Of a stretch of 64,000 nucleotides of DNA, positions 14,375 through 23,295 are shown piece after piece. Position 1 is the first letter of the stretch, and the number at the start of each line of letters is the position of its first letter. A program made the translations under genes and the position numbers. A model generated the notes under the pieces. The model was given only the letters and a program-made list of their open reading frames with translations. It was not told the DNA's origin and ran no database searches. Origin of the DNA: Paraburkholderia sp. DHOC27 (lineage in GTDB: Bacteria > Pseudomonadota > Gammaproteobacteria > Burkholderiales > Burkholderiaceae); NCBI RefSeq assembly GCF_003429005.1, contig NZ_QVQV01000006.1, positions 310,001-374,000 of the forward strand, in the 5' to 3' direction.

Positions 14375-16936
14375 ATGACGAACGGCAAATATCGGGTCCT
14401 GTTACTCGACACAAAATTCCGGAACCCGAATCACTACATCTGCATCGCACTGCGCGAAGCACTGAAGCGGTCCAGTCACATTGAGTGTGTCGTGGAGGCT
14501 GGGCCACTCGATGCAATCAGCCGCGCCTATGCGAACAGTTGCAATCTGTTCGTTGCCTTCGACGGCGAAGAGCTTGATCAAACGCTCTGCAAACGCCTTG
14601 CGCAGGCCTGTGGCCGCTCGTTGTTGTGGGTCACGGAGGATCCTTACGAAGTTTCGGTCAACAAGCGCAATGCGCTGATCTTCGATCTGATTTTCACGAA
14701 CGATTCGTCGAGTGTGATGGAGTACGGTGCGAAGGGGCGGCACCTGCCGCTCGCGGGCGCTCTTGAGTTTCACAACATACCGGTGCTGCCCGCCGAAAAG
14801 CCACTACGTTATGACTTGTTTTTTGCTGGCACCGCCTGGCCCAATCGGACGGCTTTCGTGCGTTCCGTCATCGGCGAGATGCCGAGCGAATGGAAATTCA
14901 AGCTCGCTCTCCCGGTCAATGAACATTTGCCGCCGCGCAACGTGGACTTACCCGAAAGCCTCGTTTCATGGCGTACGTCACCGCCTGATTTCGGCAGGTT
15001 TGTGAACTGCTCTGCGGTGACCATCTTGCTGCCTCGGGTCTTTTCCGCATCCGGTGGCAGACAGTTCGCCGAGACCCCGCCTCCTCGGCTATTCGAAGCG
15101 GCGCTGGCTGGTGGCGTTCAACTGGTACAGGAAGGGCTCGCGGAGGCTGCCGGGTCGTTTGAGCCAGAGCGCGAGATCGTGCTGTTTTCGGACGGCCACG
15201 ATTTCGTCCGGAAAGCATCCGAAGTGATCACTGATCGCCAATACCGTAACCGCGTCGCAACGGCGGCACGTGAACGGGCATTACGAGATCACACCTATGA
15301 TCAACGCGTCGCAACAATGCTCACCGAGCTCACGAAGTTGCCTGCGCATGCATTGGCCAAGGTCCGTACTGACAACGAGTTACCGGGCACGAATCGCAAG
15401 ACGGTTTTATTCGTCAGCCACAACTACATCAGCAGAGGGGATTTCGGTGGCGTGGAAATTTACCTCGACCGGCTGCGCGCGGAGATTGGCGATGAGTTGA
15501 ATGTGCTGTTCTATTTGCGCGGTGGACCAGGTGAACAGTTCGAGTCGTTGCTGCTGTCGCAGGATTACACGCTGCTGAAGCGCTACACGTTTCGAGATGC
15601 ATTCGATGTTGGGATGTTGTCGTCGCCTGAACGGGAGCAGGCATTTCATGCGCTCCTCGTCGAGAACAGGGTGGATTTTGTTCATTTCCATCACTTCATT
15701 GGCCATCCCCCTTCTCTTGTCTATATGGCTCGGCAACTTGGTGTGCCGACCGCAATCACGTTCCACGACTATTGGGCGGTGTGTAACGAGTACCAACTGA
15801 TTTCTTTCAATGGGGCCTTTTGCGGCGCGCCAAATGTGTCTCTTTCACAATGCGACGTATGCCTGTCGAAGAAGCACGAGTTTGCTCCGGGATCGCAGGC
15901 CGCGAGGCGTCAATTCTGGAACGGGGTACTTGCAGCGACGGACCTGCTGATTTTTAGTACGCCGGGTGTCCGCGATCTGGTGAGTACCACGTATCCCGCA
16001 GTACGCGAGCATGAAGGCGTGAGACTTCTTCCTGTACCGATTCTTGACGGCGAGCCAGTGCAACGCGTAGCGACGCATTCGGGGGGGAACAACGAACGTG
16101 GCCGCTGGTCGCTCAAGGTCGCGATGCTGGGTAACGTCACGGCGGGAAAGGGCGGAGACCTGTTCGCGCCAACGGTTGCCGCGCTCGCGCACGCGCCGGT
16201 CGAGTTCCACGTATTCGGCAGACTTGATCCGGCCTTTGCGTACCTGAACAACAAAAAGCAGTTTCCGAATCTGATCGTACATGGTCCCTATGTTGCCGAC
16301 CAGTTGCCAGATAGCCTGCTTCAGTGCGATGTTTCGCTGCATACCTCCATCTGGCCTGAGACGTATTGCCTGACGTTGTCGGAGGCCTGGCAAAACGGGA
16401 TCGTACCGATCGTCTCCGATATTGGCGCACTTGGGGAGCGTGTCGAGCACGGCCGCAACGGGATCAAAATACGGGTTGGTCAAGCGGGTGACTTGATCAG
16501 CGCGGTTCGGCTGCTTGCGGAAGACCGAAGCCAACTGGCGAAGTTGCGATCCAACATTTCCGGCAAACTTTACGAAACATTGACGCCGCATGTCACAGCC
16601 CTGCTGGGTGAGTATCGCAAGCGTTTCAGAGACTTGCCGCACGAGGCGACCACCGGGGCGACCGTGCATGGTGGAGGTATCGCTGAATTCGGAATCGTAT
16701 TGCAAGCGCCCTCCTGGGTTCAGAACAGCGGGTTGTCGCGCGCCGCGATCTTCGGAGGCACAGGTGCGCGGTCATCGCTCGTGACGCTTACGCGTGCGAT
16801 CGTCCCCGCGCGCGTTCGGAGCGCCATCAAGCGTTCGAAGTTGCGTAACGTGCATGCGTTCTACACACACCATGGTTTCAAAAAGACGGCATCGTTGCTC
16901 GTCAAGCACGGGAAAAGGATTCTATGGAAGCGATAG
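14375..16936 (+). CDS. Two-domain glycosyltransferase: CgeB-like domain fused to a GT4-type domain
   Basis: This 853-residue protein contains two glycosyltransferase modules. Residues about 1-325 resemble CgeB-like/DUF3880 transferases ('LLWVTEDPYEVSVN', 'PPPRLFEAALAGG', and the C-terminal 'RERALRDHTYDQRV'). From about residue 342 ('TVLFVSHNYISRGDFGGVE') a GT-B fold of the GT4 type follows, with 'HFHHFIGHPPSLV', a four-cysteine insert around 'CDVCLSKKH', 'LGNVTAGKGGD' and the E-x7-E region 'ETYCLTLSEAWQNG' (about 660). A basic tail of about 100 residues closes it. No membrane segment is evident, so it is cytoplasmic. It may add two successive O-antigen sugars. It overlaps the next gene by 13 bp. 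Confidence 0.82.
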   Translation: MTNGKYRVLLLDTKFRNPNHYICIALREALKRSSHIECVVEAGPLDAISRAYANSCNLFVAFDGEELDQTLCKRLAQACGRSLLWVTEDPYEVSVNKRNALIFDLIFTNDSSSVMEYGAKGRHLPLAGALEFHNIPVLPAEKPLRYDLFFAGTAWPNRTAFVRSVIGEMPSEWKFKLALPVNEHLPPRNVDLPESLVSWRTSPPDFGRFVNCSAVTILLPRVFSASGGRQFAETPPPRLFEAALAGGVQLVQEGLAEAAGSFEPEREIVLFSDGHDFVRKASEVITDRQYRNRVATAARERALRDHTYDQRVATMLTELTKLPAHALAKVRTDNELPGTNRKTVLFVSHNYISRGDFGGVEIYLDRLRAEIGDELNVLFYLRGGPGEQFESLLLSQDYTLLKRYTFRDAFDVGMLSSPEREQAFHALLVENRVDFVHFHHFIGHPPSLVYMARQLGVPTAITFHDYWAVCNEYQLISFNGAFCGAPNVSLSQCDVCLSKKHEFAPGSQAARRQFWNGVLAATDLLIFSTPGVRDLVSTTYPAVREHEGVRLLPVPILDGEPVQRVATHSGGNNERGRWSLKVAMLGNVTAGKGGDLFAPTVAALAHAPVEFHVFGRLDPAFAYLNNKKQFPNLIVHGPYVADQLPDSLLQCDVSLHTSIWPETYCLTLSEAWQNGIVPIVSDIGALGERVEHGRNGIKIRVGQAGDLISAVRLLAEDRSQLAKLRSNISGKLYETLTPHVTALLGEYRKRFRDLPHEATTGATVHGGGIAEFGIVLQAPSWVQNSGLSRAAIFGGTGARSSLVTLTRAIVPARVRSAIKRSKLRNVHAFYTHHGFKKTASLLVKHGKRILWKR

Positions 16937-17898
16937 AACGGGTTTTGGTGTGCGGTGCATCGCCCGACTCGATTAATCAAAACGCGCAATTACGTCGCTA
17001 CGTTGGAGAGGGTTTCGCGACCGTGCTAGGTGGTGCGTCGGTTCGTGTGTGTTCGCTTGAAGCAGCGGAGTATGTGGCGCAAGAATTCGCTCCGCAACTG
17101 GTGGTCGTATTTGGGTCGTGTATGCCCTCCGTAAGCGTCTACCACGGGCTGAAGAACTTTTGCATTCAAAACCATGCGTACCTGACTTTCTGGCTACACG
17201 ACGATCCCTACGAGTTCGACTTCAACTATAAGATATTCGATGATGCGGACATGATCTTTTCAAATGATCGCTGGGCCGTGTCGCACTACCAACATCCGCA
17301 CGTCTACCACGTGCCACTTGCGGCCAGCAGGGCAGAGCATTTCCGCCCGTTAGGCGCGCGAAAGGACCGAGAGGTTTTCTTCTGTGGCGTGGGATTCGCC
17401 AATCGGGTCACCCTGCTGCGCGACTGCGCGGCTCACCTGGCAGACGTACAGGTTGAGATTGTTGGCGCAGAATGGCCTGCGGACATCTCGTTTGCGCGCA
17501 ACGAGCGCATCGACAATGCAGTGCTACCGGATCACTACGCGAGTTCGTTGATGACATTAAACATCGGGCGTCGATACAACCTGGCCAATGCCCGATTCAA
17601 TCTCGATGCCTCGACGCCTGGTCCTCGTACGTTCGAGGCTGCTATGGCTGGCACGGTGCAGTGCATGTTCGTGGAAGGACTCGAGATTTGCGATTACTTC
17701 GACCCGGACGAAGGCGAGATATTGCTGTTTGACACGCCGGCGGAATTGCGCCGCCAGATCGACATGTTACGGGATGATCCACCCGCGGCTGCGCGATTGG
17801 CTGGGGCAGCGCAGCAACGGGCGCTTCGCGACCATACTTACGCCAATCGAGCGGCCAGGATTCTTGAACTCGTTGATCACCACCTGGGTACGGCATGA
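16924..17898 (+). CDS. CgeB-like glycosyltransferase (GT1/GT4-type)
   Basis: This 324-residue protein resembles the N-terminal module of its upstream neighbour: 'FWLHDDPYEFDFNYK', 'DMIFSNDRWAV', 'PGPRTFEAAMAGTVQ' and a C-terminal 'QQRALRDHTYANRAA' match corresponding segments there. The family consists of GT-B-like transferases with nucleotide-sugar-binding C-terminal domains; the acceptor and donor are unknown. It overlaps both neighbours by a few bases (13 bp upstream, 4 bp downstream), so the three are one translational unit. It probably acts in the cytoplasm on the growing O chain. Confidence 0.78.
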   Translation: MEAIERVLVCGASPDSINQNAQLRRYVGEGFATVLGGASVRVCSLEAAEYVAQEFAPQLVVVFGSCMPSVSVYHGLKNFCIQNHAYLTFWLHDDPYEFDFNYKIFDDADMIFSNDRWAVSHYQHPHVYHVPLAASRAEHFRPLGARKDREVFFCGVGFANRVTLLRDCAAHLADVQVEIVGAEWPADISFARNERIDNAVLPDHYASSLMTLNIGRRYNLANARFNLDASTPGPRTFEAAMAGTVQCMFVEGLEICDYFDPDEGEILLFDTPAELRRQIDMLRDDPPAAARLAGAAQQRALRDHTYANRAARILELVDHHLGTA

Positions 17899-18857
17899 CT
17901 GAGGCGACTTCGAGTATTGATCGACCGCAAAATGCCGATGCCTGCAATGGCCGCCGTATTTTTGCTGTCGTCGTTACGTTCAATCCGGATATTGCCACCT
18001 TCAAGACGCTGCTCGGTCAGACGCATGACCAGGTCGAGCAGATCGTAGTAGTCGATAATGGCTCCCGGAAGGAGTGCACCGCTCAACTCTCGCGGCTTTG
18101 CGCGGGATATGCCACGCTGTGTTTGTTGCCCGATAACATTGGCATTGCCGCCGCACAGAATCGCGGTGTCGAAAGGGCGAGGGCGGCGGGCGCTACGGAT
18201 GTACTTTTGCTTGACCATGACAGCGTTCCCACGAGCGGCATGGTGAGCGCGCTTGCCGCTGCCAGTGGTGAGCTGTGCGCTTCGGGTGAATCTGTTGCAG
18301 CGGTCGGACCACTGATCGTCGAACGGCAAACCCAGATCGTAGCGCCCGTTCCGCAGATTCTTGAAGGGCAGGTGCAGTTTCATTTGCCTTCAGGCACTGC
18401 GCCGGTGCGATGCGAATATTTGATCGCTGCGGGCACGTTGATTCCGATCCATGCGTTTCAAACCGTTGGTCCGATGAATGAAGCGTATTTTGTCGACCAG
18501 GTCGATGTCGAATGGTGCCTACGGGCGGGTGCGGCAGGACTCGGCGTGTATTGCGTTCCGCGGGCGCGTCTGGATCATGCGATTGGTGACGAAGTGGTCG
18601 GCTTCTGGATGTTCGGATGGCGGCAACTGGCCGTGCATTCACCGTTGCGCGATTACTATTACTTCCGTAATTCGCTGAGGCTCATGTTTTCGGGCCATGC
18701 TGCGCCGCCTTGGCGACGCTTCTGGACCCGACGACTCCTGCGACTGCTGGTGCTACAAACGATGTTCGTCCCGCCGCGGTGGCGCAGGTTACGGGCGATG
18801 GTGTCCGGTGCGTGGGCGGCGATTGCAGAGCGGTGCCTCACCCGCGGGATTTCCTGA
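17895..18857 (+). CDS. Family 2 glycosyltransferase, rhamnosyltransferase-like
   Basis: This 320-residue GT2 has 'FAVVVTFNPDIATFK' (about 23-37), 'QIVVVDNGSRKE', 'NIGIAAAQNRGVERA' and the metal-binding 'LLDHDSVPT', then 'GPMNEAYFVDQVDVEWCLRA'. It matches the minus-strand GT2 at 13355 along its whole length in order and spacing of these motifs, suggesting an old duplication. The predicted donor is dTDP-rhamnose, by family and by the rml operon nearby. Its C-terminus is strongly basic ('RRFWTRRLLRLL'), which may help it to bind the inner membrane. The start overlaps the previous stop (ATGA). Confidence 0.87.
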   Translation: MTEATSSIDRPQNADACNGRRIFAVVVTFNPDIATFKTLLGQTHDQVEQIVVVDNGSRKECTAQLSRLCAGYATLCLLPDNIGIAAAQNRGVERARAAGATDVLLLDHDSVPTSGMVSALAAASGELCASGESVAAVGPLIVERQTQIVAPVPQILEGQVQFHLPSGTAPVRCEYLIAAGTLIPIHAFQTVGPMNEAYFVDQVDVEWCLRAGAAGLGVYCVPRARLDHAIGDEVVGFWMFGWRQLAVHSPLRDYYYFRNSLRLMFSGHAAPPWRRFWTRRLLRLLVLQTMFVPPRWRRLRAMVSGAWAAIAERCLTRGIS

Positions 18858-18936
18858 CAAGCGTCGTCGGGGCGTTGCTCACGCGATGATAAGCATGATC
18901 TCAGGGCAGTGAAGCGGGAGGCGTTTGACATTCGGC

Positions 18937-18942
18937 TACAAT
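18937..18942 (+). promoter_or_regulatory. Possible -10 element upstream of wzm
   Basis: TACAAT in 'GGCTACAATAGCG' lies 26 bp before the wzm ATG. A consensus TTGACA is present but only 6 bp upstream of it, too close to work as its -35. The element could allow expression of the exporter independent of the upstream glycosyltransferases. Confidence 0.3.
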
Positions 18943-18968
18943 AGCGGGCCAATTAATTGCAAGCAGGT

Positions 18969-19772
18969 ATGAACACAATCTCCAGTAAACGTTTTGGCGG
19001 CTTGCGCGATCTGTCGGCTGCGCTCGCCAATCCCCACTTGTGGGCGCTGCTAGCCTGGTATGACATCAGGCAACGATATCGCCGTTCGGTGCTAGGTCCG
19101 TTCTGGGTGACCATCTCCACCGGCGTCATGATCGGGACAATGGGCCTGCTCTGGTCCGTCCTGTTCAAGAACGATGTTCAGTCGTATCTACCGTTTTTTG
19201 CGGTTGGCAGCATTGTGTGGACCTTTTACTCAACTCAAATCAACGAGGCTTGCACCGGTTTCACGCAATTCGAGTCGACCATCAAGCAGATACGCTTCCC
19301 GATGGGCGTATACCTGTTACGCATCCTGATGCGTAACCTGATTATCCTGGCCCACAACTGCGTCATCCTCGTCGTTGTGATTGGGATTTTGGGTCCGATG
19401 CCGACTTGGCATGTGTTGCTGGCCATTCCGGGGTTATTCCTTGGCAGTCTGGCAATGCTCGGTATTTCGATGATCGTTAGCGTGTTCTGCACACGATTCA
19501 GGGACATGCCTATGATCATCCAGAACGCCACGGTCGTATTGTTTTATATCACCCCGATCATTTGGCGCCCTAATGCACTTGGGTCGAAGCACGGATGGGT
19601 CGCAGAGTACAACCCGTTCGCCCACCTCATTGAAATCGTGCGAGCGCCAATCATCAGTGGCTACTTCCCGCTGCACTCATGGATTTGGTCGTTGGCTACG
19701 ACATTCGTGTTCCTGGTTATCGGGATCGCCCTGCAGGGCCGGTTCCGCGATCGAATTGCTTACTGGTTGTGA
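18969..19772 (+). CDS. wzm: O-antigen ABC transporter permease Wzm
   Basis: This 267-residue inner-membrane protein belongs to the ABC-2 polysaccharide export family (Wzm/RfbA/KpsM). About six hydrophobic segments can be seen, for example 'GVMIGTMGLLWSVLF', 'CVILVVVIGILG' and 'LATTFVFLVIGIALQG'. The N-terminal amphipathic region 'LLAWYDIRQRYRRSVLGPFW' is the family hallmark, as is 'ITPIIWRP'. With Wzt it exports undecaprenyl-PP-linked O chain to the periplasm. A TTG 12 bp upstream (18957) is an alternative start; the ATG is preferred. The gene is 8 bp before wzt. Confidence 0.93.
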   Translation: MNTISSKRFGGLRDLSAALANPHLWALLAWYDIRQRYRRSVLGPFWVTISTGVMIGTMGLLWSVLFKNDVQSYLPFFAVGSIVWTFYSTQINEACTGFTQFESTIKQIRFPMGVYLLRILMRNLIILAHNCVILVVVIGILGPMPTWHVLLAIPGLFLGSLAMLGISMIVSVFCTRFRDMPMIIQNATVVLFYITPIIWRPNALGSKHGWVAEYNPFAHLIEIVRAPIISGYFPLHSWIWSLATTFVFLVIGIALQGRFRDRIAYWL

Positions 19773-19780
19773 GTCAGTGA

Positions 19781-20494
19781 ATGAGTGATTCCTACATACG
19801 CGCGCAAAATATCGTTGTGGAGTTTCCGATCTACAACGCGTCCCATCGTTCGCTGCGCAAGTCTTTGATGCGCGCGACAACGGGTGGCCGGGTAGCGGCG
19901 GACGCAGCTAAAAGAGTGACCGTTCGGGCGCTTGATGATGTTACGTTTGAATTTAAGCCTGGCGATCGAATTGGCCTGGTTGGGCACAATGGAGCCGGTA
20001 AGACGACTATGCTCCGGGTGCTTGCCGGGGTGTATGCCCCGGTATCTGGCGCGCTGAACGTGAATGGCCGGATAGTGTCTCTGATCGATCTGTCGCTTGG
20101 AATGGATCAGGAAGCTACGGGATACGAGAACATCTTTTTGCGCGGCATCATGATGGGCATGAAGCCGAGCGAGATCGAGAAGAAGCTCGATGCCATCGCC
20201 GAATTCAGCGAACTGGGCGAGGATTTCCTGAACATGCCAACTCGGACCTACTCGAGCGGTATGTTGTTACGTCTCGCGTTCGCGGTTTCGACGTCGATTC
20301 ACGCGGATATTGTTCTGATGGATGAATGGCTATCGGTCGGTGATGCGGCGTTCAATGAAAAGGCCGCCGATCGTCTGGATCAGGTCGTACAGAATTCGGC
20401 GATTCTTGTGTTGGCCTCTCACTCACCAAAATTGGTCGAAAAAATGTGCAACCGGGTTCTGACGTTCGAGCACGGCAGGATCAGGGAGCTTTGA
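19781..20494 (+). CDS. wzt: O-antigen ABC transporter ATP-binding protein Wzt (short form)
   Basis: This 237-residue ATPase has Walker A 'GLVGHNGAGKTT' (about 66-77), the signature 'YSSGMLLRLAFAV' and Walker B 'ADIVLMDEWLSVGD', followed by the H-loop in 'LVLASHSPKLV'. The N-terminal 'VVEFPIYNASHRSLRKSL' is typical of polysaccharide exporters. The protein ends shortly after the ATPase core, so the C-terminal carbohydrate-binding domain that long Wzt proteins (about 400-470 residues) use to recognise a capped chain end is missing. This predicts export that does not depend on a terminal modification. Confidence 0.93.
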   Translation: MSDSYIRAQNIVVEFPIYNASHRSLRKSLMRATTGGRVAADAAKRVTVRALDDVTFEFKPGDRIGLVGHNGAGKTTMLRVLAGVYAPVSGALNVNGRIVSLIDLSLGMDQEATGYENIFLRGIMMGMKPSEIEKKLDAIAEFSELGEDFLNMPTRTYSSGMLLRLAFAVSTSIHADIVLMDEWLSVGDAAFNEKAADRLDQVVQNSAILVLASHSPKLVEKMCNRVLTFEHGRIREL

Positions 20495-20564
20495 GCATAG
20501 CGAAGACTCTCAAGTAGCCTTGTCGCGATGTTAGGTGTTCCGACTTACGCGGCGGAACATCGCT

Positions 20565-20786
20565 ATGACGCTGGAACGCTCGATACTCCGATCTCTGACA
20601 CGCGGGGCTGCGCCGATCATAGATGGCCTTGCGCGTTCGGACGCGGTCCTGAACCTCTATATCGGCTCGCGGTTGAACGCGCCGTACCTCCCACATTCAG
20701 CCTTGTCGGGCAAGCCGCCATATATCGCGGACGAGCCGTGCGCTTTGACAGTTGGTGAGATATCGAAATTGCGTGATATCGTTTGA
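20565..20786 (+). CDS. Possible small protein, 73 aa, unknown
   Basis: A short frame in the 343-bp gap between wzt and a methyltransferase encodes 73 residues with genome-like codon use (many GCG, CTG, CGC and ATC codons). The ATG at 20565 has a weak GGCGGAA about 8 bp upstream; a longer reading starts at 20535. It has no hydrophobic helix and no recognised motif. It may be a real small gene, or the remnant of a larger gene lost in rearrangement of the locus. The first possibility is only slightly favoured. Confidence 0.35.
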   Translation: MTLERSILRSLTRGAAPIIDGLARSDAVLNLYIGSRLNAPYLPHSALSGKPPYIADEPCALTVGEISKLRDIV

Positions 20787-20837
20787 CCAACGAAGCTTCG
20801 ATAGTATTTCGACGATCGGTGTCTATGGAGTTGCGCA

Positions 20838-21917
20838 ATGGACAGACGCGATTTTGTTCTGAAGCATGTCACGAAAGCGGGGCGCGGGATTGAGATCGGG
20901 CCGTGGGTGAACCCTCTGGCGCCGAAAAGTGAAGGCTACAATTGCCTGATACTTGATGTGTTTGACCGAGACACATTGCGTCAAAGGGCCAGTGAGGTTC
21001 CAGACTTTGCGCCAAGAGTCGATGCCATAGAGGACGTTGATCTCGTCGGATCGTCAACTCATATTGATCTGCTGGTCGCGGCACGCGGCGAAGCAGGTAT
21101 GTTTGACTACGTGGTCTCGTCCCATAACTTCGAGCACCTGGCCAACCCGATCCGATTTCTGCAGGGTTGCGAACGTGTTTTGAAAAAAGACGGCGTTCTG
21201 TCGATGGCAATCCCTGATCACAGAGGGTGCTTCGACATTTTTCGCCCGGTTACGAGACTATCGGAGTGGGTCGACGCGTTTGTCGAAAATCGAGAATCCC
21301 CGTCGATCGGGCAGATTTTCGACGACAGATGGGCGTACGCTCATTTTCATGATAATGACGGAGAGAAAATAGCTTTTCCGCGCAACAGCCCAATAAATAA
21401 AATGTTTACATCGACGGCTGGACTTGACGGAATTCTTAAAGAATGGACGTCGAAGTCGCGATGGGCACTAGAACAGTATCGAGACGCCCACTGTTCTGTA
21501 TTTACACCAGCGTCATTTGAGCTTTTGTTACGTGACGCAGCCTATTTTGGTCTCGTCGGGTTTGAAGTTATCGATATTCGCGACACTGATGGATGCGAGT
21601 TTTACGTACATCTTCGTAACAACCCGTCGGCACGCGATAATCCACCGCGAGATTATGCTGCAATCCGCACCGAATTGTTTCGGCGAGTAAAAGCGGAGGA
21701 ATCTGAGAATCAAACTTCAGTCGTATGCGACCATCTAAACCACAAAATACAGGCGCTAAATGATCTGCTCGCGTCGAAAAATATCGAAATTGAGGAGCGT
21801 AAAGCGCTAATCGCAAGGATGGATTCGACAATCAATGCGATCCATAACTCAAATAGTTGGCGGGCGACCTCTCCACTGCGCAAAATTTCGATCACCATGC
21901 GTCGACTGCTTGGTTAG
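20838..21917 (+). CDS. Class I SAM-dependent methyltransferase with C-terminal coiled coil
   Basis: This 359-residue protein starts with a Rossmann methyltransferase domain: motif I region 'GRGIEIGPWVNPLAPKS' (about 16-32), 'FDYVVSSHNFEHLANP' and 'RVLKKDGVLSMAIPDH', which matches the Methyltransf_11-type family found in polysaccharide loci. Residues about 300-340 ('NHKIQALNDLLASKNIEIEE') are predicted coiled coil, ending in 'NSWRATSPLRKI', a C-terminal signature common in O-antigen glycosyl- and methyltransferases. It probably methylates a sugar of the O chain. It is not WbdD: there is no kinase domain. The 3' part is visibly AT-richer than the genes at 1-19 kb. Confidence 0.8.
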   Translation: MDRRDFVLKHVTKAGRGIEIGPWVNPLAPKSEGYNCLILDVFDRDTLRQRASEVPDFAPRVDAIEDVDLVGSSTHIDLLVAARGEAGMFDYVVSSHNFEHLANPIRFLQGCERVLKKDGVLSMAIPDHRGCFDIFRPVTRLSEWVDAFVENRESPSIGQIFDDRWAYAHFHDNDGEKIAFPRNSPINKMFTSTAGLDGILKEWTSKSRWALEQYRDAHCSVFTPASFELLLRDAAYFGLVGFEVIDIRDTDGCEFYVHLRNNPSARDNPPRDYAAIRTELFRRVKAEESENQTSVVCDHLNHKIQALNDLLASKNIEIEERKALIARMDSTINAIHNSNSWRATSPLRKISITMRRLLG

Positions 21918-21930
21918 GCACCTTGAGGGC

Positions 21931-23055
21931 TCAGCGAAGTGGAGGTGCAGATGTCGAGGTTTGCGACTCTAACCTGGATTTATCTCGCGCGGGTATTAAC
22001 GCGTCGCGAAAGCGCCTATAAATAGGACGCTCAAAGATATTGAAAATAAGAGTTGCGAGCGCAAGCACTATCGGTGCGAAAATAGCGAAACGTACAAACG
22101 GGTTTGTGATTTTCATCATGCCAAGATAGACGCCAAGCGTAATCATTGGGAAATGAATTAGATAAACCGAATAGCTGATCTCTCCAAGCCAACGCATGGG
22201 CCACGTCGAAAGTAGCTTCACCATCCAGCTTTGAGACATCGAGACACTATAAATCAAGAAAGGCATTGAGAACAGCGCCGCAAACTCAACATTGCCTCGC
22301 CAGTCCGAATGAGTAACGAAAATAAGCCCGGTGAGAATTGCCAGCTCCAAGAAGCCTGCCGTTATCCTGAATCGGTTTGGATCTGCTATCGTCGATCTGA
22401 GCGCACGCGTTATTCGATAGACGGCAACGCCCAGCAAGATCCCGCTTGCGGCTCGAAGAATGCCTATGCTAATTCCGATTGATAGGACCCGATAGGGTGG
22501 CTCATGTAAGGTATGGATGTTGTGATAAAGATAAAAATATCCAGCGTAAGCCGCCAATACAAGCAATTCAGTTCGTGCTCGCTGAAATGCGATGGGTAGA
22601 ACCAGCATACCTATCCAGAATTCCCCGGAGATCGACCAGCTTGCCGCGTTCCAGCTCCAGGCTTCCGCCAAACCGGTGGTCTGGAGCAAAAGGACGTTCA
22701 ATAACCCCGTCCACATAGCGCCGTCAATGTACGGCAACTTTCCCCAGTAAAGATAGTCGATGCACCCGGCGGCGAGCATCGTAAGGAGGTGGAGAGGATA
22801 CATTCGCACGAGCCGATGACTCACGAACTGGGCTAGGGGGATTTGACCGTTTTGCAGTCCGCGTTCATACACGTGGCAGAGAACGAAGCCGGAGAGAAGG
22901 AAGAAGAAATCGACGGCGAGATAGCCATCGCCAAACGGGAAAGACTTCCATCCAAACGACGAGCCAAAAAAATGCAACGCCATGACAAGGATCGCGAAGA
23001 TGCCGCGAAGGCCGTCGAGTGCGTGATATCGGCGTTTGGATGGGCGCGAAGACAT
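21931..23055 (-). CDS. Acyltransferase 3 family membrane protein (OafA/YrhL type O-acetyltransferase)
   Basis: This 374-residue integral membrane protein has about ten hydrophobic segments and the family N-terminus 'YHALDGLRGIFAILVMALHF' with its conserved Arg and His in the first helix (about 10-29). 'VDFFFLLSGFVLCHVYERG' is the second diagnostic stretch. Such proteins transfer acetyl groups from the cytoplasmic donor to sugars on the periplasmic side. The likely acceptor is the O antigen. It is the last gene of a minus-strand group (27762 to 21931) and is convergent with the methyltransferase gene, with 13 bp between their ends. Confidence 0.9.
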   Translation of the reverse strand: MSSRPSKRRYHALDGLRGIFAILVMALHFFGSSFGWKSFPFGDGYLAVDFFFLLSGFVLCHVYERGLQNGQIPLAQFVSHRLVRMYPLHLLTMLAAGCIDYLYWGKLPYIDGAMWTGLLNVLLLQTTGLAEAWSWNAASWSISGEFWIGMLVLPIAFQRARTELLVLAAYAGYFYLYHNIHTLHEPPYRVLSIGISIGILRAASGILLGVAVYRITRALRSTIADPNRFRITAGFLELAILTGLIFVTHSDWRGNVEFAALFSMPFLIYSVSMSQSWMVKLLSTWPMRWLGEISYSVYLIHFPMITLGVYLGMMKITNPFVRFAIFAPIVLALATLIFNIFERPIYRRFRDALIPARDKSRLESQTSTSAPPLR

Positions 23056-23295
23056 TTTCTCGGATTACACGGGGCACAGAGGAAATTTCGCGATATTAGA
23101 CCATAGACGCCTGCTTCGACAGATTTTCAAAACCTGCGCCTGGTCAGCATTCCTCGGTACGCGCTTGCCCGGCGCGTGCGTCCTGACGCTTACCGGGGCG
23201 GAGACGCTGAGTATTTTGCAATTGGCGTTTGCAAGCTGCTGGGGACTTGGGTCGCGCCTTCGCCGACGCACCGAGCATGGGCGCGTTGATATCGC

